35,371 bases of DNA. Source: Betaproteobacteria bacterium (lineage in GTDB: Bacteria; Pseudomonadota; Gammaproteobacteria; Burkholderiales; SG8-39). Shown one piece after another: positions 7,750 to 16,485 of the stretch (positions are counted from its first letter, which is position 1; each line of letters opens with the position of its first letter). Location: contig JACPRN010000179.1 of the NCBI GenBank assembly GCA_016189945.1, positions 1 through 35,371 on the forward strand, written 5' to 3'. The notes beneath the pieces are model-generated. The model did not search any database and was not told where the DNA came from. It saw only the letters and a program-made list of their open reading frames with translations. A program made the position numbers and the translations under genes.

Positions 7750-9408
7750 TTAGCCCATTCCGATCATTTCGGCCGCATGCCGGCGCGTGGTGGCGGTGAT
7801 CGCCACGCCGCCGAGCATGCGCGCGATTTCCTCGATGCGGCCTTTCTCGTCGAGGACCCTGACGTGGCTCCTCACCTCCCCATCGACGCTCGACTTCGCC
7901 ACCGACCACTGCTCGCGCGCGCGCGCCGCCACCTGAGGCAGATGGGTGACGCACAGGACCTGCCGATCCTCCCCCAGCCGGCGCAGCCGGGTGCCGACAA
8001 CCTCGGCGACCGCGCCGCCGATGCCGGCGTCGACCTCGTCGAAAATCAGGGTCGGAACGGCCGCAGCCTTGCTCGTGATCACCTGAATGGCGAGGCTGAT
8101 GCGGGACAGCTCGCCGCCGGAGGCCACCTTGGCGAGCGGCCGCGGCGCAAAACCGGCATTGGTCGCCACCAGGAACTCGATCTCCTCGTTGCCCGCACTG
8201 GAGCCTTCGGGCAGCGAGCGGAGCGCGATCTCGAATGCGCCGTCCGCCATCGCCAGCTCCTTCATCACCGCCGTAACTTCGCGCGCGAGCCTGGCGGCCG
8301 CCTTCTTTCTACCGGTGGAGAGCGCGCGCGCCAGTTCCCGGTAGCGCGAGGCGGCAAGGCGCTCCTGCTCCTCGAGCGCCTTCAGATCGGAGGCGATCGC
8401 AAGCTCCGCCAGCCGCGCCTTGCCCTGCGCGAGCAGTTCCGGCAGCGCCTCAGGGGGAACGCGAAACCTGCGCGAGGCGCCATGGATGGCCTGCAGGCGC
8501 TCCTCGGCCGAGCGCAGGCGCTCCGGGTCGAGATCGATGCGTTCGGCGTAATGGCGCAGCGCGTGGACCGCCTCGATCAGTTGCGCCTGGGCCGAATCGA
8601 GCAGCGAAAGCATGTCGCCCAGCGCAGGGTCGTGCGCGAGCAGCGGCCGCAGCCGCGCGAGCGCCGCGGATACGGCGTCAAGCGCCGCACCGTCGGATTC
8701 CGAGAGCGCGTCGATCGCGCCTTGGGCGCCCTCGATCAGGCTCGCCGCATGCGCCAGGCGCCGCTGCTCGCCCTGCACCGCTTCCCACTCGCCCGGCGCG
8801 AGCGCGAGCTTCGAGAGTTCTTCGACCTGCCAGGCGAGTTGATCGCGCTCTGCCGCGCGCGCCGCGGCGTGCGATTCGTACTCGCGGCGCGAGCGCGCCA
8901 CGCGCTGCCATTCGCGGTAGGCGGCAGCCACCTCCTGCGCGCGCGCGGCAAGCCCGCCATGCGAATCGAGTATCTGGCGCTGCGCGTCGCCCTTGAGCAG
9001 CGACTGGTGCGCGTGCTGGCCGTGGATGTCGACCAGGCGATCGCCGGCCTCGCGCAGTTGCGCGAGCGTGGCCGCATGTCCATTGACGAAGGCGCGCGAG
9101 CGCCCGTTGCGATCGACCACCCGGCGAAGCAGCAACTGGCCCGGATCTCCCTCCAGCGCCTGCTCCCGGAGCCAGCGCTGCAGTTCGGGGAAATCCTCGA
9201 GCGAAAACTCCGCCGCGACCTCGGCGCGCTCGCCGCCGGCGCGCACCTGGTCGGCGTCGGAGCGTTCACCGAGCGCGAGGGCAAGCGCATCGATCAGAAT
9301 CGACTTGCCGGCTCCGGTCTCGCCCGTGAGCGCGGTGAACCCCGGCCGAAACTCAAGTCCGAGCGAATCGACGACGGCGAAATCGCGGATCCAAAGACGC
9401 TGTAGCAT
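7750..9408 (-). CDS. recN: DNA repair protein RecN
   Basis: The protein is 552 residues from the ATG at 9408, close to the E. coli length. RecN is an SMC-like ATPase acting in double-strand break repair. Walker A is GETGAGKS at residues 29-36. The central part is helical and probably coiled coil, with the conserved DIHGQHAHQSLL. The ABC signature is ASGGELSRISLA, followed by Walker B TLIFDEVDAGIGG and the His-loop region VLCVTHLPQVAA. It starts 16 bases after the nadK stop, so the two genes are probably cotranscribed. An in-frame extension upstream into nadK exists but is not RecN-like. Confidence 0.97.
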   Translation of the reverse strand: MLQRLWIRDFAVVDSLGLEFRPGFTALTGETGAGKSILIDALALALGERSDADQVRAGGERAEVAAEFSLEDFPELQRWLREQALEGDPGQLLLRRVVDRNGRSRAFVNGHAATLAQLREAGDRLVDIHGQHAHQSLLKGDAQRQILDSHGGLAARAQEVAAAYREWQRVARSRREYESHAAARAAERDQLAWQVEELSKLALAPGEWEAVQGEQRRLAHAASLIEGAQGAIDALSESDGAALDAVSAALARLRPLLAHDPALGDMLSLLDSAQAQLIEAVHALRHYAERIDLDPERLRSAEERLQAIHGASRRFRVPPEALPELLAQGKARLAELAIASDLKALEEQERLAASRYRELARALSTGRKKAAARLAREVTAVMKELAMADGAFEIALRSLPEGSSAGNEEIEFLVATNAGFAPRPLAKVASGGELSRISLAIQVITSKAAAVPTLIFDEVDAGIGGAVAEVVGTRLRRLGEDRQVLCVTHLPQVAARAREQWSVAKSSVDGEVRSHVRVLDEKGRIEEIARMLGGVAITATTRRHAAEMIGMG

Positions 9409-9424
9409 CGATATGACGGCGAAA

Positions 9425-10294
9425 TCAGTACATCTCGCTCCAGTGCAGTTTCTCGCGCAGCATGGCGTAGTAGCTGTATCCCGGGGGATGAACGAACTTG
9501 ATCGCCCACGGGGCGCGCTCGATGACCACCCGGTCACCCTCCTGCAGGTCGCACTCGGGCTGTCCGTCGAAATGCAGCCGCGCGTCCAGCCCGTGCTTCA
9601 GGGTGATCTCGATTTTCGCGCGATCGCTCACCGCAATCGGCCGGTTGGAGAGCGTGTGCGGGGAAATCGGCACCAGCACGAACCCCGGCACGGTGGGCTG
9701 CAGGATCGGCCCGTTGGAGGAAAGCGAATAGGCGGTCGAGCCGGTGGGTGTCGCCACGATCAGGCCGTCGGAGCGCAGGTCGTAGACGAATTCGCCGTCG
9801 ACGTGCACCAGGAACTCGATCAGGCGCCCGATTGCGCCCTTGTTCACCACGGTATCGTTCAGCGCCATCGCGGCATGGCTGCTCGCCCCTGCGCGCACCA
9901 CCTCCGCGCGCAGCATGGTGCGCGCTTCCAGCGAATAGCCCCCGTCCAGGATCTGCGCCATGGCCTCCAGCATGCGGCCGAGCGCAATGTCGGTCATGAA
10001 CCCGAGGCGCCCCTGGTTGACGCCGACCAGGGGGACCTCGTGCTCGGCCAGGTGGCGCGCAGCCGCGAGCATGCTGCCGTCGCCGCCGAGCACGACCGCG
10101 AGATCGGCCTTGGCGCCGATCTCGTCGTAGCTCGCCGGGGGGAACTGCGACACCGCAGCGTTTTCGGCGGCTCGGGTTTCGATCAGGACGGCGCACCCCC
10201 GCTCGACCAGAAAGTCGCCGAGCTGCACCAGGGATTCGGCGTTGTGCGGCGTGTTGTAGCGCCCGAGCAGGGCGACAGTCTTGAAAGCGGGCAT
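9425..10294 (-). CDS. nadK: NAD kinase
   Basis: NadK phosphorylates NAD to NADP. From the ATG at 10294 (MPAFKTVALLGRYN) it is 289 residues. The phosphate-binding GGDGSML motif is at 70-76, and NDTVVNKG and PTGSTAYSLSSNGP mark the NAD site. A second ATG nine bases upstream (10303) would add MAA, but it overlaps the -10 element of a good promoter (TTGTCA, 17 bases, TCTAAT) whose predicted start falls at 10295/10294. I therefore prefer the inner ATG, read from a leaderless or nearly leaderless mRNA. The gene is divergent from hrcA and is followed by recN. Confidence 0.96.
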   Translation of the reverse strand: MPAFKTVALLGRYNTPHNAESLVQLGDFLVERGCAVLIETRAAENAAVSQFPPASYDEIGAKADLAVVLGGDGSMLAAARHLAEHEVPLVGVNQGRLGFMTDIALGRMLEAMAQILDGGYSLEARTMLRAEVVRAGASSHAAMALNDTVVNKGAIGRLIEFLVHVDGEFVYDLRSDGLIVATPTGSTAYSLSSNGPILQPTVPGFVLVPISPHTLSNRPIAVSDRAKIEITLKHGLDARLHFDGQPECDLQEGDRVVIERAPWAIKFVHPPGYSYYAMLREKLHWSEMY

Positions 10295-10301
10295 AGCCGC
10301 C

Positions 10302-10330
10302 ATTAGATCAGAATCATGCCGGTGTGACAA
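10302..10330 (-). promoter_or_regulatory. nadK promoter, predicted leaderless transcript
   Basis: On the minus strand, -35 TTGTCA (10330-10325) and -10 TCTAAT (10307-10302) are separated by exactly 17 bases, each one mismatch from the sigma70 consensus. The +1 position is then 10295, one base before the ATG at 10294, leaving no room for a Shine-Dalgarno site. An in-frame ATG at 10303 overlaps the -10 element and would be outside the transcript. Confidence 0.6.
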
Positions 10331-10348
10331 AACTCGACCGGCAAACGC

Positions 10349-10376
10349 TTAACTTGAAATGTAAAAGCGGTAAAAT
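10349..10376 (+). promoter_or_regulatory. hrcA promoter, predicted leaderless transcript
   Basis: The -35 TTAACT (10349-10354) and -10 TAAAAT (10371-10376) are 16 bases apart. Counting from the -10, +1 is 10383, the A of the hrcA ATG. No Shine-Dalgarno site is present. CTTGAAA (10353-10359) and CCCCAT (10379-10384) resemble sigma32 elements, but their 19-base spacing is too long. Confidence 0.5.
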
Positions 10377-10382
10377 CGCCCC

Positions 10383-11402
10383 ATGCTCGACCGACGTTCG
10401 CAGATCCTGCTCAAGACGCTCGTAGAACGCTACATCGCGGAGGGCGAGCCCGTGGGCTCGCGCTCGCTGTCCAGGTATTCGGGCCTCGATCTGTCGCCTG
10501 CCACGATACGCAACATCATGGCCGACCTGGAGGAACTGGGCTTCATCGCCAGCCCGCACACCTCCGCCGGGCGCATCCCGACCGCCCGCGGGTATCGCCT
10601 GTTCGTCGATGCGCTGCTCACGACCAAGCCCCTCGGCCAGATCGAGATCACGCGGCTGGAGAGCAACCTGAATCCGGAGGAGCCGCAGAAGCTGATCAGC
10701 TCGGCCTCGCAGCTTCTGTCGCACCTCACCCATTTCGCCGGCGTGGTGGTGGCCGCGCGCAGGAAGAACCCCGCGTTCCGGCACCTCGAGTTCCTGTCGC
10801 TGTCGGAAAAGCGCGTCCTGCTGATTCTGGTCACGCCCGAGGGCGACGTGCAGAACCGGATCCTGTTCACCGACAAGGCCTACACGCCAGCGGAGCTCGC
10901 TACCGCGGCCAGTTTCCTCAATCAGCACTATGCCGGACTCACCCTGGATGAGATCCGCCGCCGCCTGAGGAGCGAACTGACGCAGTTGCGCGAGAACATG
11001 TCTTCGCTCATGACCGCCGCGCTCGAAGCGAGCGACAGGGCGCTGACCGAATCGGCCGAGAGCTACGTGGTGTCGGGCGAGATGAACCTTCTCGACTCGC
11101 AGGATCTCGCTTCCAACATGTCGCGGCTGCGCGAGCTGCTCGAGCTGTTCGAGCGCAAAACGCTGCTGATCAAGATCATGGACCTCTCCACCCACGCGCA
11201 AGGGGTGCAGATATTCATCGGCGAGGAAACCGGCATCGCCACGCTCGACGAATGCAGCGTGGTGACCGCCCCCTACGAGATCGACGGACAGGTGGTGGGC
11301 ACGGTGGGCGTCATCGGTCCCACGCGCATGGCCTACGATCGCGTCATTCCGATCGTCGACATCACGGCAAAGCTGCTCTCCAGCGCGCTTTCGCAGCATT
11401 GA
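10383..11402 (+). CDS. hrcA: Heat-inducible transcription repressor HrcA
   Basis: This 339-residue HrcA-family repressor normally binds the CIRCE inverted repeat upstream of chaperone genes and is kept active by GroEL. The N-terminal winged helix is clear (VGSRSLSRYSGLDLSPATIR, then DLEELGFIASPHTSAGRIPT). A GAF-like and dimerisation region follows, with VVVAARRKNPAFRHLEF and QIFIGEETGI near the C-terminus. It heads hrcA-hemH-grpE-dnaK-dnaJ. I saw no CIRCE element in the window, so its targets are probably elsewhere (for example groESL). The promoter predicts a leaderless mRNA. The stop codon overlaps the proposed hemH TTG start. Confidence 0.97.
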   Translation: MLDRRSQILLKTLVERYIAEGEPVGSRSLSRYSGLDLSPATIRNIMADLEELGFIASPHTSAGRIPTARGYRLFVDALLTTKPLGQIEITRLESNLNPEEPQKLISSASQLLSHLTHFAGVVVAARRKNPAFRHLEFLSLSEKRVLLILVTPEGDVQNRILFTDKAYTPAELATAASFLNQHYAGLTLDEIRRRLRSELTQLRENMSSLMTAALEASDRALTESAESYVVSGEMNLLDSQDLASNMSRLRELLELFERKTLLIKIMDLSTHAQGVQIFIGEETGIATLDECSVVTAPYEIDGQVVGTVGVIGPTRMAYDRVIPIVDITAKLLSSALSQH

Positions 11403-12475
11403 GCGAGCCCGAACAAGAGCACGGTAGCACGGCACGGATCGCCATCCTGCTGGTCAACATGGGCTCGCCCGAGGCGCCGGTCGCGGCGGCGGTGCGCCGC
11501 TACCTGAAGGAGTTCCTGTCCGATCCGCGCGTGGTCGAGCTGCCGCGCGCGCTCTGGCTGCCGCTGCTGCACGGCATCGTCCTCAACGTGAGGCCGAAGG
11601 CTTCGGCGCGAAAATACGCGCGCATCTGGGGCAACGACGGCTCGCCGCTGCTCGTGCACACGCGCGCTCAGGCGGCGCGCCTCGGCGAGGCGCTCGCGGG
11701 GCGCACCGGGTCGCCCGTGCAGGTCGAAGCGGCGATGCGCTACGGCGAGCCCGCAATCGCCGGTGCGCTGGCGCGCCTGAAGGCGCTCGGGTGCGAGCGC
11801 ATCCTGGTGCTGCCGCTTTACCCGCAATACGCCGCGAGCACTACCGCGAGCGCGGTCGACGAGGTGGCGCGCTACCTGCGCGCCACGCGCGACATCCCCG
11901 AGGTGCGCCTGGTCAAGCATTTTCACGACCATCCGGCGTACCTTGCCGCCCTCGCCGCATCCGTGCGCGAGCACTGGAAGGCGAACGGCCGCGGCGAGCG
12001 GTTGCTGATGAGCTTTCACGGGCTGCCGCGCTCGATGATCGAGCGCGGCGATCCCTATTACGGCGAATGCCAGCAGACCGCGCGCCTGCTGGCCGATAGC
12101 CTCGATCTCGACGAGGACCAATGGACGATCTCGTTTCAGTCCCGCTTCGGCCGCCGGAAGTGGCTCGAGCCCGCAACCGCGGCCACGCTCGCGGCGTGGG
12201 GCGGCCAGGGCCTCAAGCGGGTGGACGTGCTCTGCCCGGGATTCGTCTCGGACTGCCTGGAGACGCTGGAGGAGATCGGCATCGGGGCAAAGGAGACATT
12301 TCTCGGCGCCGGAGGCGGACAATTTCGCCTCATCGCCTGCCTGAACGAGCGCGAGGACTGGATTGCCGCGCTCGCCATGATCGCCCTCGGGCACCTTTCG
12401 GGATGGGTGTCCGCGAGTGCTGACGGGGAACACGGCGGTGCGGACCCGGGCAGGGTCCAGGCCGCGGCGCCTTAG
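11399..12475 (+). CDS. hemH: Ferrochelatase, TTG start overlapping the hrcA stop
   Basis: HemH inserts ferrous iron into protoporphyrin IX, the last step of heme synthesis. The conserved N-terminal motif is IAILLVNMGSPEAP, the active-site histidine lies in LLMSFHGLPRSMIERGDPYY, and the conserved glutamate region is CPGFVSDCLETLEEIG. The motif begins near residue 14, so the start must be upstream of the first ATG (11459). The only suitable start codon in frame is the TTG at 11399-11401, which overlaps the hrcA TGA as TTGA and gives 358 residues. No clear ribosome binding site is visible, suggesting coupling to hrcA. Placement between hrcA and grpE is seen in other betaproteobacteria. Confidence 0.93.
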   Translation: MSEPEQEHGSTARIAILLVNMGSPEAPVAAAVRRYLKEFLSDPRVVELPRALWLPLLHGIVLNVRPKASARKYARIWGNDGSPLLVHTRAQAARLGEALAGRTGSPVQVEAAMRYGEPAIAGALARLKALGCERILVLPLYPQYAASTTASAVDEVARYLRATRDIPEVRLVKHFHDHPAYLAALAASVREHWKANGRGERLLMSFHGLPRSMIERGDPYYGECQQTARLLADSLDLDEDQWTISFQSRFGRRKWLEPATAATLAAWGGQGLKRVDVLCPGFVSDCLETLEEIGIGAKETFLGAGGGQFRLIACLNEREDWIAALAMIALGHLSGWVSASADGEHGGADPGRVQAAAP

Positions 12476-12481
12476 CCGGGC

Positions 12482-12498
12482 GGGCGCCTCCGGCGCCC
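12482..12498 (+). other. Hairpin after hemH
   Basis: GGGCGCC (12482-12488) and GGCGCCC (12492-12498) form a perfect 7-bp stem with a TCC loop six bases after the hemH stop. No U-run follows, so it is at best a partial terminator. It directly abuts the sigma32-like -35 element of grpE. Confidence 0.4.
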
Positions 12499-12524
12499 CT
12501 TGAAATGCGGCCCAGCCGCCCAAA
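12499..12524 (+). promoter_or_regulatory. Sigma32-like promoter before grpE
   Basis: CTTGAA (12499-12504, preceded by CCC) and CCCAAA (12519-12524) are separated by 14 bases, close to the heat-shock pattern CCCTTGAA/CCCCAT. The grpE ATG is 28 bases downstream of the -10. The -35 is strong, the -10 only partial. Confidence 0.5.
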
Positions 12525-12551
12525 CAAAGGCAACTATTCGCAGGAGTCGAC

Positions 12552-13124
12552 ATGGCGGATCACGAACAGTCAATTACCCCCATAGGGCCTGCCCAGCCCG
12601 ACATCGGGCAAGGCGCGCAAGAACCGGCCGAGGGCGAGGCGGCCCAACCGCAGGAGGCGATGCCGAGTTTGCAGGAACTGCTGCGCAAGGCCGAACTCGC
12701 CGCCCAGGAGCACCACGACGCGTGGCTCAGAGCCAAGGCCGAGGCGGACAACGTGCGCAAACGCGCGCAAATCGACATCGCCAACGCGCACAAATACGCG
12801 CTTGAGGACTTTGCCGCTCAATTGCTTCCCGTCAAGGACGGTCTGGAAGCGACGCTCGCGGCCGAAAATGCCTCGCTCGAAGCGCTCAAGAACGGCGTCG
12901 AGCTGACGCTAAAGCAGCTCGCGGCGGTTTTCGAGCGGGCGAATCTCAGGGAGATCGACCCGGCGGGGGAGAAATTCGATCCGCACCGGCATCAGGCAAT
13001 CAGCATGCTTCCCTCGGAAAAGGAGCCGAACACGGTGATCAACGTGCTGCAAAAGGGTTATTTGCTCCACGACCGGGTCGTCCGCCCGGCGCTGGTCACG
13101 GTCGCAAAAGCAAAAGACGCTTGA
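12552..13124 (+). CDS. grpE: Nucleotide exchange factor GrpE
   Basis: This 190-residue protein releases ADP from DnaK. An acidic, disordered N-terminus (about 1-40) is followed by a long coiled-coil helix ([22 protein letters not shown]) and the C-terminal beta domain with [21 protein letters not shown] and [22 protein letters not shown], the GrpE signature. A Shine-Dalgarno sequence (CAGGAG) precedes the ATG. A sigma32-like promoter lies just upstream, and the dnaK promoter overlaps the last codons and stop. Confidence 0.97.
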   Translation: MADHEQSITPIGPAQPDIGQGAQEPAEGEAAQPQEAMPSLQELLRKAELAAQEHHDAWLRAKAEADNVRKRAQIDIANAHKYALEDFAAQLLPVKDGLEATLAAENASLEALKNGVELTLKQLAAVFERANLREIDPAGEKFDPHRHQAISMLPSEKEPNTVINVLQKGYLLHDRVVRPALVTVAKAKDA

Positions 13125-13148
13125 GAATCGCCGGCGCGGACCCCATAT
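13120..13148 (+). promoter_or_regulatory. Sigma32 promoter of dnaK
   Basis: CTTGAG (13120-13125) and a full-consensus CCCCATAT (13141-13148) are separated by 15 bases, a very good match to the sigma32 pattern. The -35 includes the grpE TGA stop. Transcription would begin near 13155, giving a leader of about 37 nt before the dnaK ATG with its AAAAGGAAA ribosome binding site. Confidence 0.75.
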
Positions 13149-13191
13149 CGGCATAACGGATTATTTTGCAGACGAATCAAAAGGAAACACC

Positions 13192-15114
13192 ATGGGCAAG
13201 ATCATCGGAATCGACCTCGGCACGACCAACTCCTGCGTCGCGATCATGGAGGGCGGCAAGCCCAAAGTGATCGAGAACTCCGAGGGGTCGCGCACTACGC
13301 CCTCGATCGTCGCCTACATGGAGGACGGCGAAATCCTGGTCGGCGCCCCGGCAAAGCGCCAGGCGGTCACCAATGCGAAGAATACGCTCTACGCCGTCAA
13401 GCGCCTGATCGGGCGCCGTTTCGAGGAAAAGGAGGTGCAGAAGGACATCGACCTGATGCCCTTCAAAATCGTCAAGGCCGACAACGGCGACGCCTGGGTC
13501 GAAGTGCGCGGCAAGAAAATCGCGTCCCAGGAAGTCTCGGCGCAGGTCCTGCGCAAGATGAAGAAGACGGCCGAAGACTACCTCGGCGAGGAAGTGACCG
13601 AAGCCGTGATCACGGTACCGGCCTATTTCAACGATTCCCAGCGCCAAGCGACCAAGGACGCCGGCCGCATCGCGGGGCTCGAGGTCAAGCGCATCATCAA
13701 CGAGCCCACCGCGGCGGCGCTCGCCTTCGGCATGGACAAGAAGGAAGGCGACCGCAAGATCGCGGTCTATGACCTGGGCGGCGGCACCTTCGACATCTCG
13801 ATCATCGAGATCGCCGAAGTCGAGGGCGAGCACCAGTTCGAGGTGCTCTCGACCAACGGCGACACGTTCCTGGGCGGCGAGGATTTCGACCAGCGCCTGA
13901 TCGATTACCTGTGCGAGGAGTTCAAGAAGGAGCAGGGCCTGGATCTCAGGAACGACGTGCTCGCGCTGCAGCGGCTGAAGGAAGCCGCCGAGAAGGCAAA
14001 GATCGAGCTGTCCTCCTCGCAGCAGACCGAAATCAACCTCCCGTACATCACCGCGGACCAGTCCGGGCCGAAGCACCTGACCATGAAGGTCACTCGCGCC
14101 AAGTTCGAGAGCCTGGTCGAGGCGCTGATCGCGCGCACCGTCGAGCCGTGCAGGATCGCGCTCAAGGACGCCGGGGTGAAGATCTCCGACATCGACGACG
14201 TGATCCTGGTAGGCGGCATGACGCGCATGCCCAAGGTGCAGGACACGGTCAAGGAGATCTTCGGAAGCGAGCCGAGAAAGGACGTCAATCCCGACGAAGC
14301 GGTCGCCGTCGGCGCGGCGATCCAGGGCGGCGTTTTGAAGGGCGAAGTGAAGGACGTGCTGCTCCTCGACGTGACGCCGCTGTCGCTAGGCATCGAGACG
14401 CTGGGCGGGGTGATGACCAAGCTCATCCAGAAGAACACCACCATTCCGACCAAGGCGACGCAAGTTTTCTCCACCGCGGACGACAACCAGACCGCGGTCA
14501 CCATCCATGTGCTGCAGGGCGAGCGCGAAATGGCCTCGGGCAACAAGAGCCTGGGCCAGTTCAACCTGACCGACATACCGCCGGCGCCGCGCGGCATGCC
14601 GCAGATCGAGGTGATGTTCGACATCGACGCCAACGGCATCCTGCACGTCACCGCCAAGGACAAGGCAACCGGCAAGGAGAACAAGATCAAGATCCAGGCC
14701 TCGAGCGGTCTCAATGAAGCCGAAATCCAGCGCATGGTGAAGGATGCCGAAGCGCACGCCGAGGAAGACAAGAAGCTCCACGAATTGGTGAACTCGCGCA
14801 ATCAATGCGACGCGCTCGTGCACTCGGTGCGAAAATCGCTGAAGGAATACGGCGAGAAGCTCGGCGCCGACGAAAAAGCGAAGATCGAGGCCGCGATCAA
14901 GGAAGCCGAGGCCGCGCTCAAGTCAGACGACAAGGACACGATCGACGCCAAGTCGCAGGCGCTCGCGCAGGCCGCGCAAAAACTCGGCGAAAAGATGTAC
15001 GCCGAGGCGCAGGCCCAGGCCGCAGGCGCCGAGGGCGAAGCGAAGAAGGCGAAGAAGGAAGACGACGCCAACGTAGTCGACGCCGAATTCACCGAGGTAA
15101 AAGACAAGAAGTAA
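13192..15114 (+). CDS. dnaK: Chaperone protein DnaK (Hsp70)
   Basis: This 640-residue protein is full length. The ATPase domain begins [18 protein letters not shown] and contains [16 protein letters not shown] and [13 protein letters not shown]. The interdomain linker is [19 protein letters not shown], followed by the substrate-binding domain and helical lid. The C-terminus [17 protein letters not shown] matches the conserved EEVKDKK-like tail. It acts with DnaJ and GrpE in cytoplasmic folding and in heat-shock control. It has its own sigma32 promoter and is followed by a terminator-like hairpin and a dispersed repeat before dnaJ, which could set the DnaK/DnaJ ratio. Confidence 0.99.
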   Translation: MGKIIGIDLGTTNSCVAIMEGGKPKVIENSEGSRTTPSIVAYMEDGEILVGAPAKRQAVTNAKNTLYAVKRLIGRRFEEKEVQKDIDLMPFKIVKADNGDAWVEVRGKKIASQEVSAQVLRKMKKTAEDYLGEEVTEAVITVPAYFNDSQRQATKDAGRIAGLEVKRIINEPTAAALAFGMDKKEGDRKIAVYDLGGGTFDISIIEIAEVEGEHQFEVLSTNGDTFLGGEDFDQRLIDYLCEEFKKEQGLDLRNDVLALQRLKEAAEKAKIELSSSQQTEINLPYITADQSGPKHLTMKVTRAKFESLVEALIARTVEPCRIALKDAGVKISDIDDVILVGGMTRMPKVQDTVKEIFGSEPRKDVNPDEAVAVGAAIQGGVLKGEVKDVLLLDVTPLSLGIETLGGVMTKLIQKNTTIPTKATQVFSTADDNQTAVTIHVLQGEREMASGNKSLGQFNLTDIPPAPRGMPQIEVMFDIDANGILHVTAKDKATGKENKIKIQASSGLNEAEIQRMVKDAEAHAEEDKKLHELVNSRNQCDALVHSVRKSLKEYGEKLGADEKAKIEAAIKEAEAALKSDDKDTIDAKSQALAQAAQKLGEKMYAEAQAQAAGAEGEAKKAKKEDDANVVDAEFTEVKDKK

Positions 15115-15138
15115 GGAAGTAGGCAGTGCAGGACTCGG

Positions 15139-15169
15139 GGCGTGAGGAACAGCCGTTCCTCGCGCCTTT
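15139..15169 (+). terminator. Hairpin after dnaK, partial terminator
   Basis: GGCGTGAGGAAC (15139-15150) pairs with GTTCCTCGCGCC (15155-15166): 12 pairs, one G-U, AGCC loop, followed by TTTG. It begins 25 bases after the dnaK stop. The short U-run suggests partial termination or 3'-end stabilisation rather than full termination. Confidence 0.5.
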
Positions 15170-15183
15170 GCGCTTTGGTGATG

Positions 15184-15314
15184 GATGAGGTGGCTATTAG
15201 CGATTGCGGCGAGAATTCTGGGGTTGTATAGGTCTCGTGTTTTCGTGCAGTTGCTTCGCAACTGCACGAAAACACGAGATTGATAAAAGCAAACCCGGCC
15301 TTGCCGGTTCCGGC
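15184..15314 (+). repeat. Dispersed hairpin repeat, copy 1 (dnaK-dnaJ spacer)
   Basis: This is one of three copies of a roughly 130-nt element. It starts GATGAGGTGG, contains a perfect 22-bp inverted repeat (arms 15233-15254 and 15258-15279, beginning TCTCGTGTTTTCGTGCAG, 3-nt TTC loop), and continues GAGATTGATAAAAGCAAAC to GGTTCCGGC. The arms are identical to copy 2; the flanks are similar but diverged. It lies 69 bases after dnaK in the sense direction and ends 47 bases before dnaJ. No U-run follows the stem. Confidence 0.8.
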
Positions 15315-15361
15315 TAGGCGGGGTTCGGTACTTGATTTGCACCGCTTGCGGCTAGGACTAA

Positions 15362-16483
15362 ATGGCGAAACGCGATTACTACGAAGTGCTCGGCGTCAAC
15401 CGCGACGCCGACGAGGAAGCGATCAAGAAGGCCTATCGCAAGCTCGCCATGAAGCACCATCCGGACCGCAATCCGGACGACAAGTCGGCAGAGGAGAAAT
15501 TCAAGGAGGCGAAGGAAGCCTACGAAGTCCTCTCTGACCAGGGCAAGCGCGGCGCCTACGACCGCTACGGCCACGCCGGAGTCGATCCGTCGGCCGGCGC
15601 CGGCTTCGGCGCGGGCGGCTTTTCCAATTTCGCCGACGCGTTCGGCGACATCTTCGGGGACATTTTCGGCCAGGCGCGCGGATCCCGATCGAGCGTCTAC
15701 CGCGGCGCCGACCTGCGCTACAACCTCGAGATCACGCTGGAGCAGGCCGCGCACGGCACCGAGACCAAGATCCGCATCCCGACGCACGAAGCGTGCGACA
15801 ACTGCGGCGGCAGCGGCGCGAAGCCCGGAACCAAGCCCACGACCTGCGCCACCTGCGGGGGCCACGGCCAGGTGCGGCTGCAGCAGGGATTCTTCTCCAT
15901 TCAGCAGACCTGCCCCAAATGCCACGGCACCGGGAAGGTCATCGCCGACCCGTGCGGCGCCTGCGGCGGCGCCGGCCGGGTGAAGAAACAGAAGACCCTT
16001 TCGGTGAAAATTCCGGCCGGCGTCGACGACGGCGACCGGATCCGCCTGAGCAGCGAGGGTGAACCCGGCGTCAACGGTGGGCCCTCGGGCGATCTGTACG
16101 TGCAGTTGCAGATCAAGCCGCATCCGGTGTTCGAGCGCGACCATGACGATCTGCATTGCGAAATGCCGATCAGCTTCGCCGCCTCCGCCCTCGGCGGCGA
16201 GATCGAAATCCCGACCCTCGACGGGGCGGCCAAAATCAGGATTCCGCCCGAGACGCAGTCGGGCAAGGTATTCCGCCTGCGCGGCAAGGGCATCCGCGGC
16301 GTGCGCAGCCACACGACCGGGGACCTGCACTGCCACGTCGTGGTGGAGACGCCGGTCAACCTCACCGAGCGCCAGAAGGAACTGCTGCGCGAGTTCGAAG
16401 CGATCAGCCTGAAGGACCGCGAGCGTCACAACCCGCGCGCCAAGTCCTGGATGGACAAGGTGAAGGAATTCTTCGCGGCGTAG
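15362..16483 (+). CDS. dnaJ: Chaperone protein DnaJ (Hsp40)
   Basis: This 373-residue type I DnaJ has a J domain with HPD at 33-35 ([10 protein letters not shown]), a Gly/Phe-rich linker (about 75-110), and a zinc-binding region with four CxxCxGxG repeats ([32 protein letters not shown]). The C-terminal substrate-binding domains end in [12 protein letters not shown]. It stimulates the DnaK ATPase and delivers substrates. The 247-base spacer from dnaK contains a hairpin and a repeat copy. Its stop lies only 2 bases from the stop of convergent cysS. The ribosome binding site (TAGGA) is moderate. Confidence 0.98.
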   Translation: MAKRDYYEVLGVNRDADEEAIKKAYRKLAMKHHPDRNPDDKSAEEKFKEAKEAYEVLSDQGKRGAYDRYGHAGVDPSAGAGFGAGGFSNFADAFGDIFGDIFGQARGSRSSVYRGADLRYNLEITLEQAAHGTETKIRIPTHEACDNCGGSGAKPGTKPTTCATCGGHGQVRLQQGFFSIQQTCPKCHGTGKVIADPCGACGGAGRVKKQKTLSVKIPAGVDDGDRIRLSSEGEPGVNGGPSGDLYVQLQIKPHPVFERDHDDLHCEMPISFAASALGGEIEIPTLDGAAKIRIPPETQSGKVFRLRGKGIRGVRSHTTGDLHCHVVVETPVNLTERQKELLREFEAISLKDRERHNPRAKSWMDKVKEFFAA

Positions 16484-16485
16484 GT

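Noticed and set aside
7738-7752. Possible terminator after recN (T-run on the minus strand)
   Set aside because: The six-T run has no GC-rich stem immediately before it.
10353-10384. Sigma32 promoter for hrcA (CTTGAAA and CCCCAT)
   Set aside because: The 19-base spacing is too long and the -10 would overlap the start codon; the sigma70-like pair fits better.
15233-15279. Repeat hairpins as ordinary Rho-independent terminators
   Set aside because: Stem fits, but no copy is followed by a U-run and the conserved flanks on both sides are not explained by termination.
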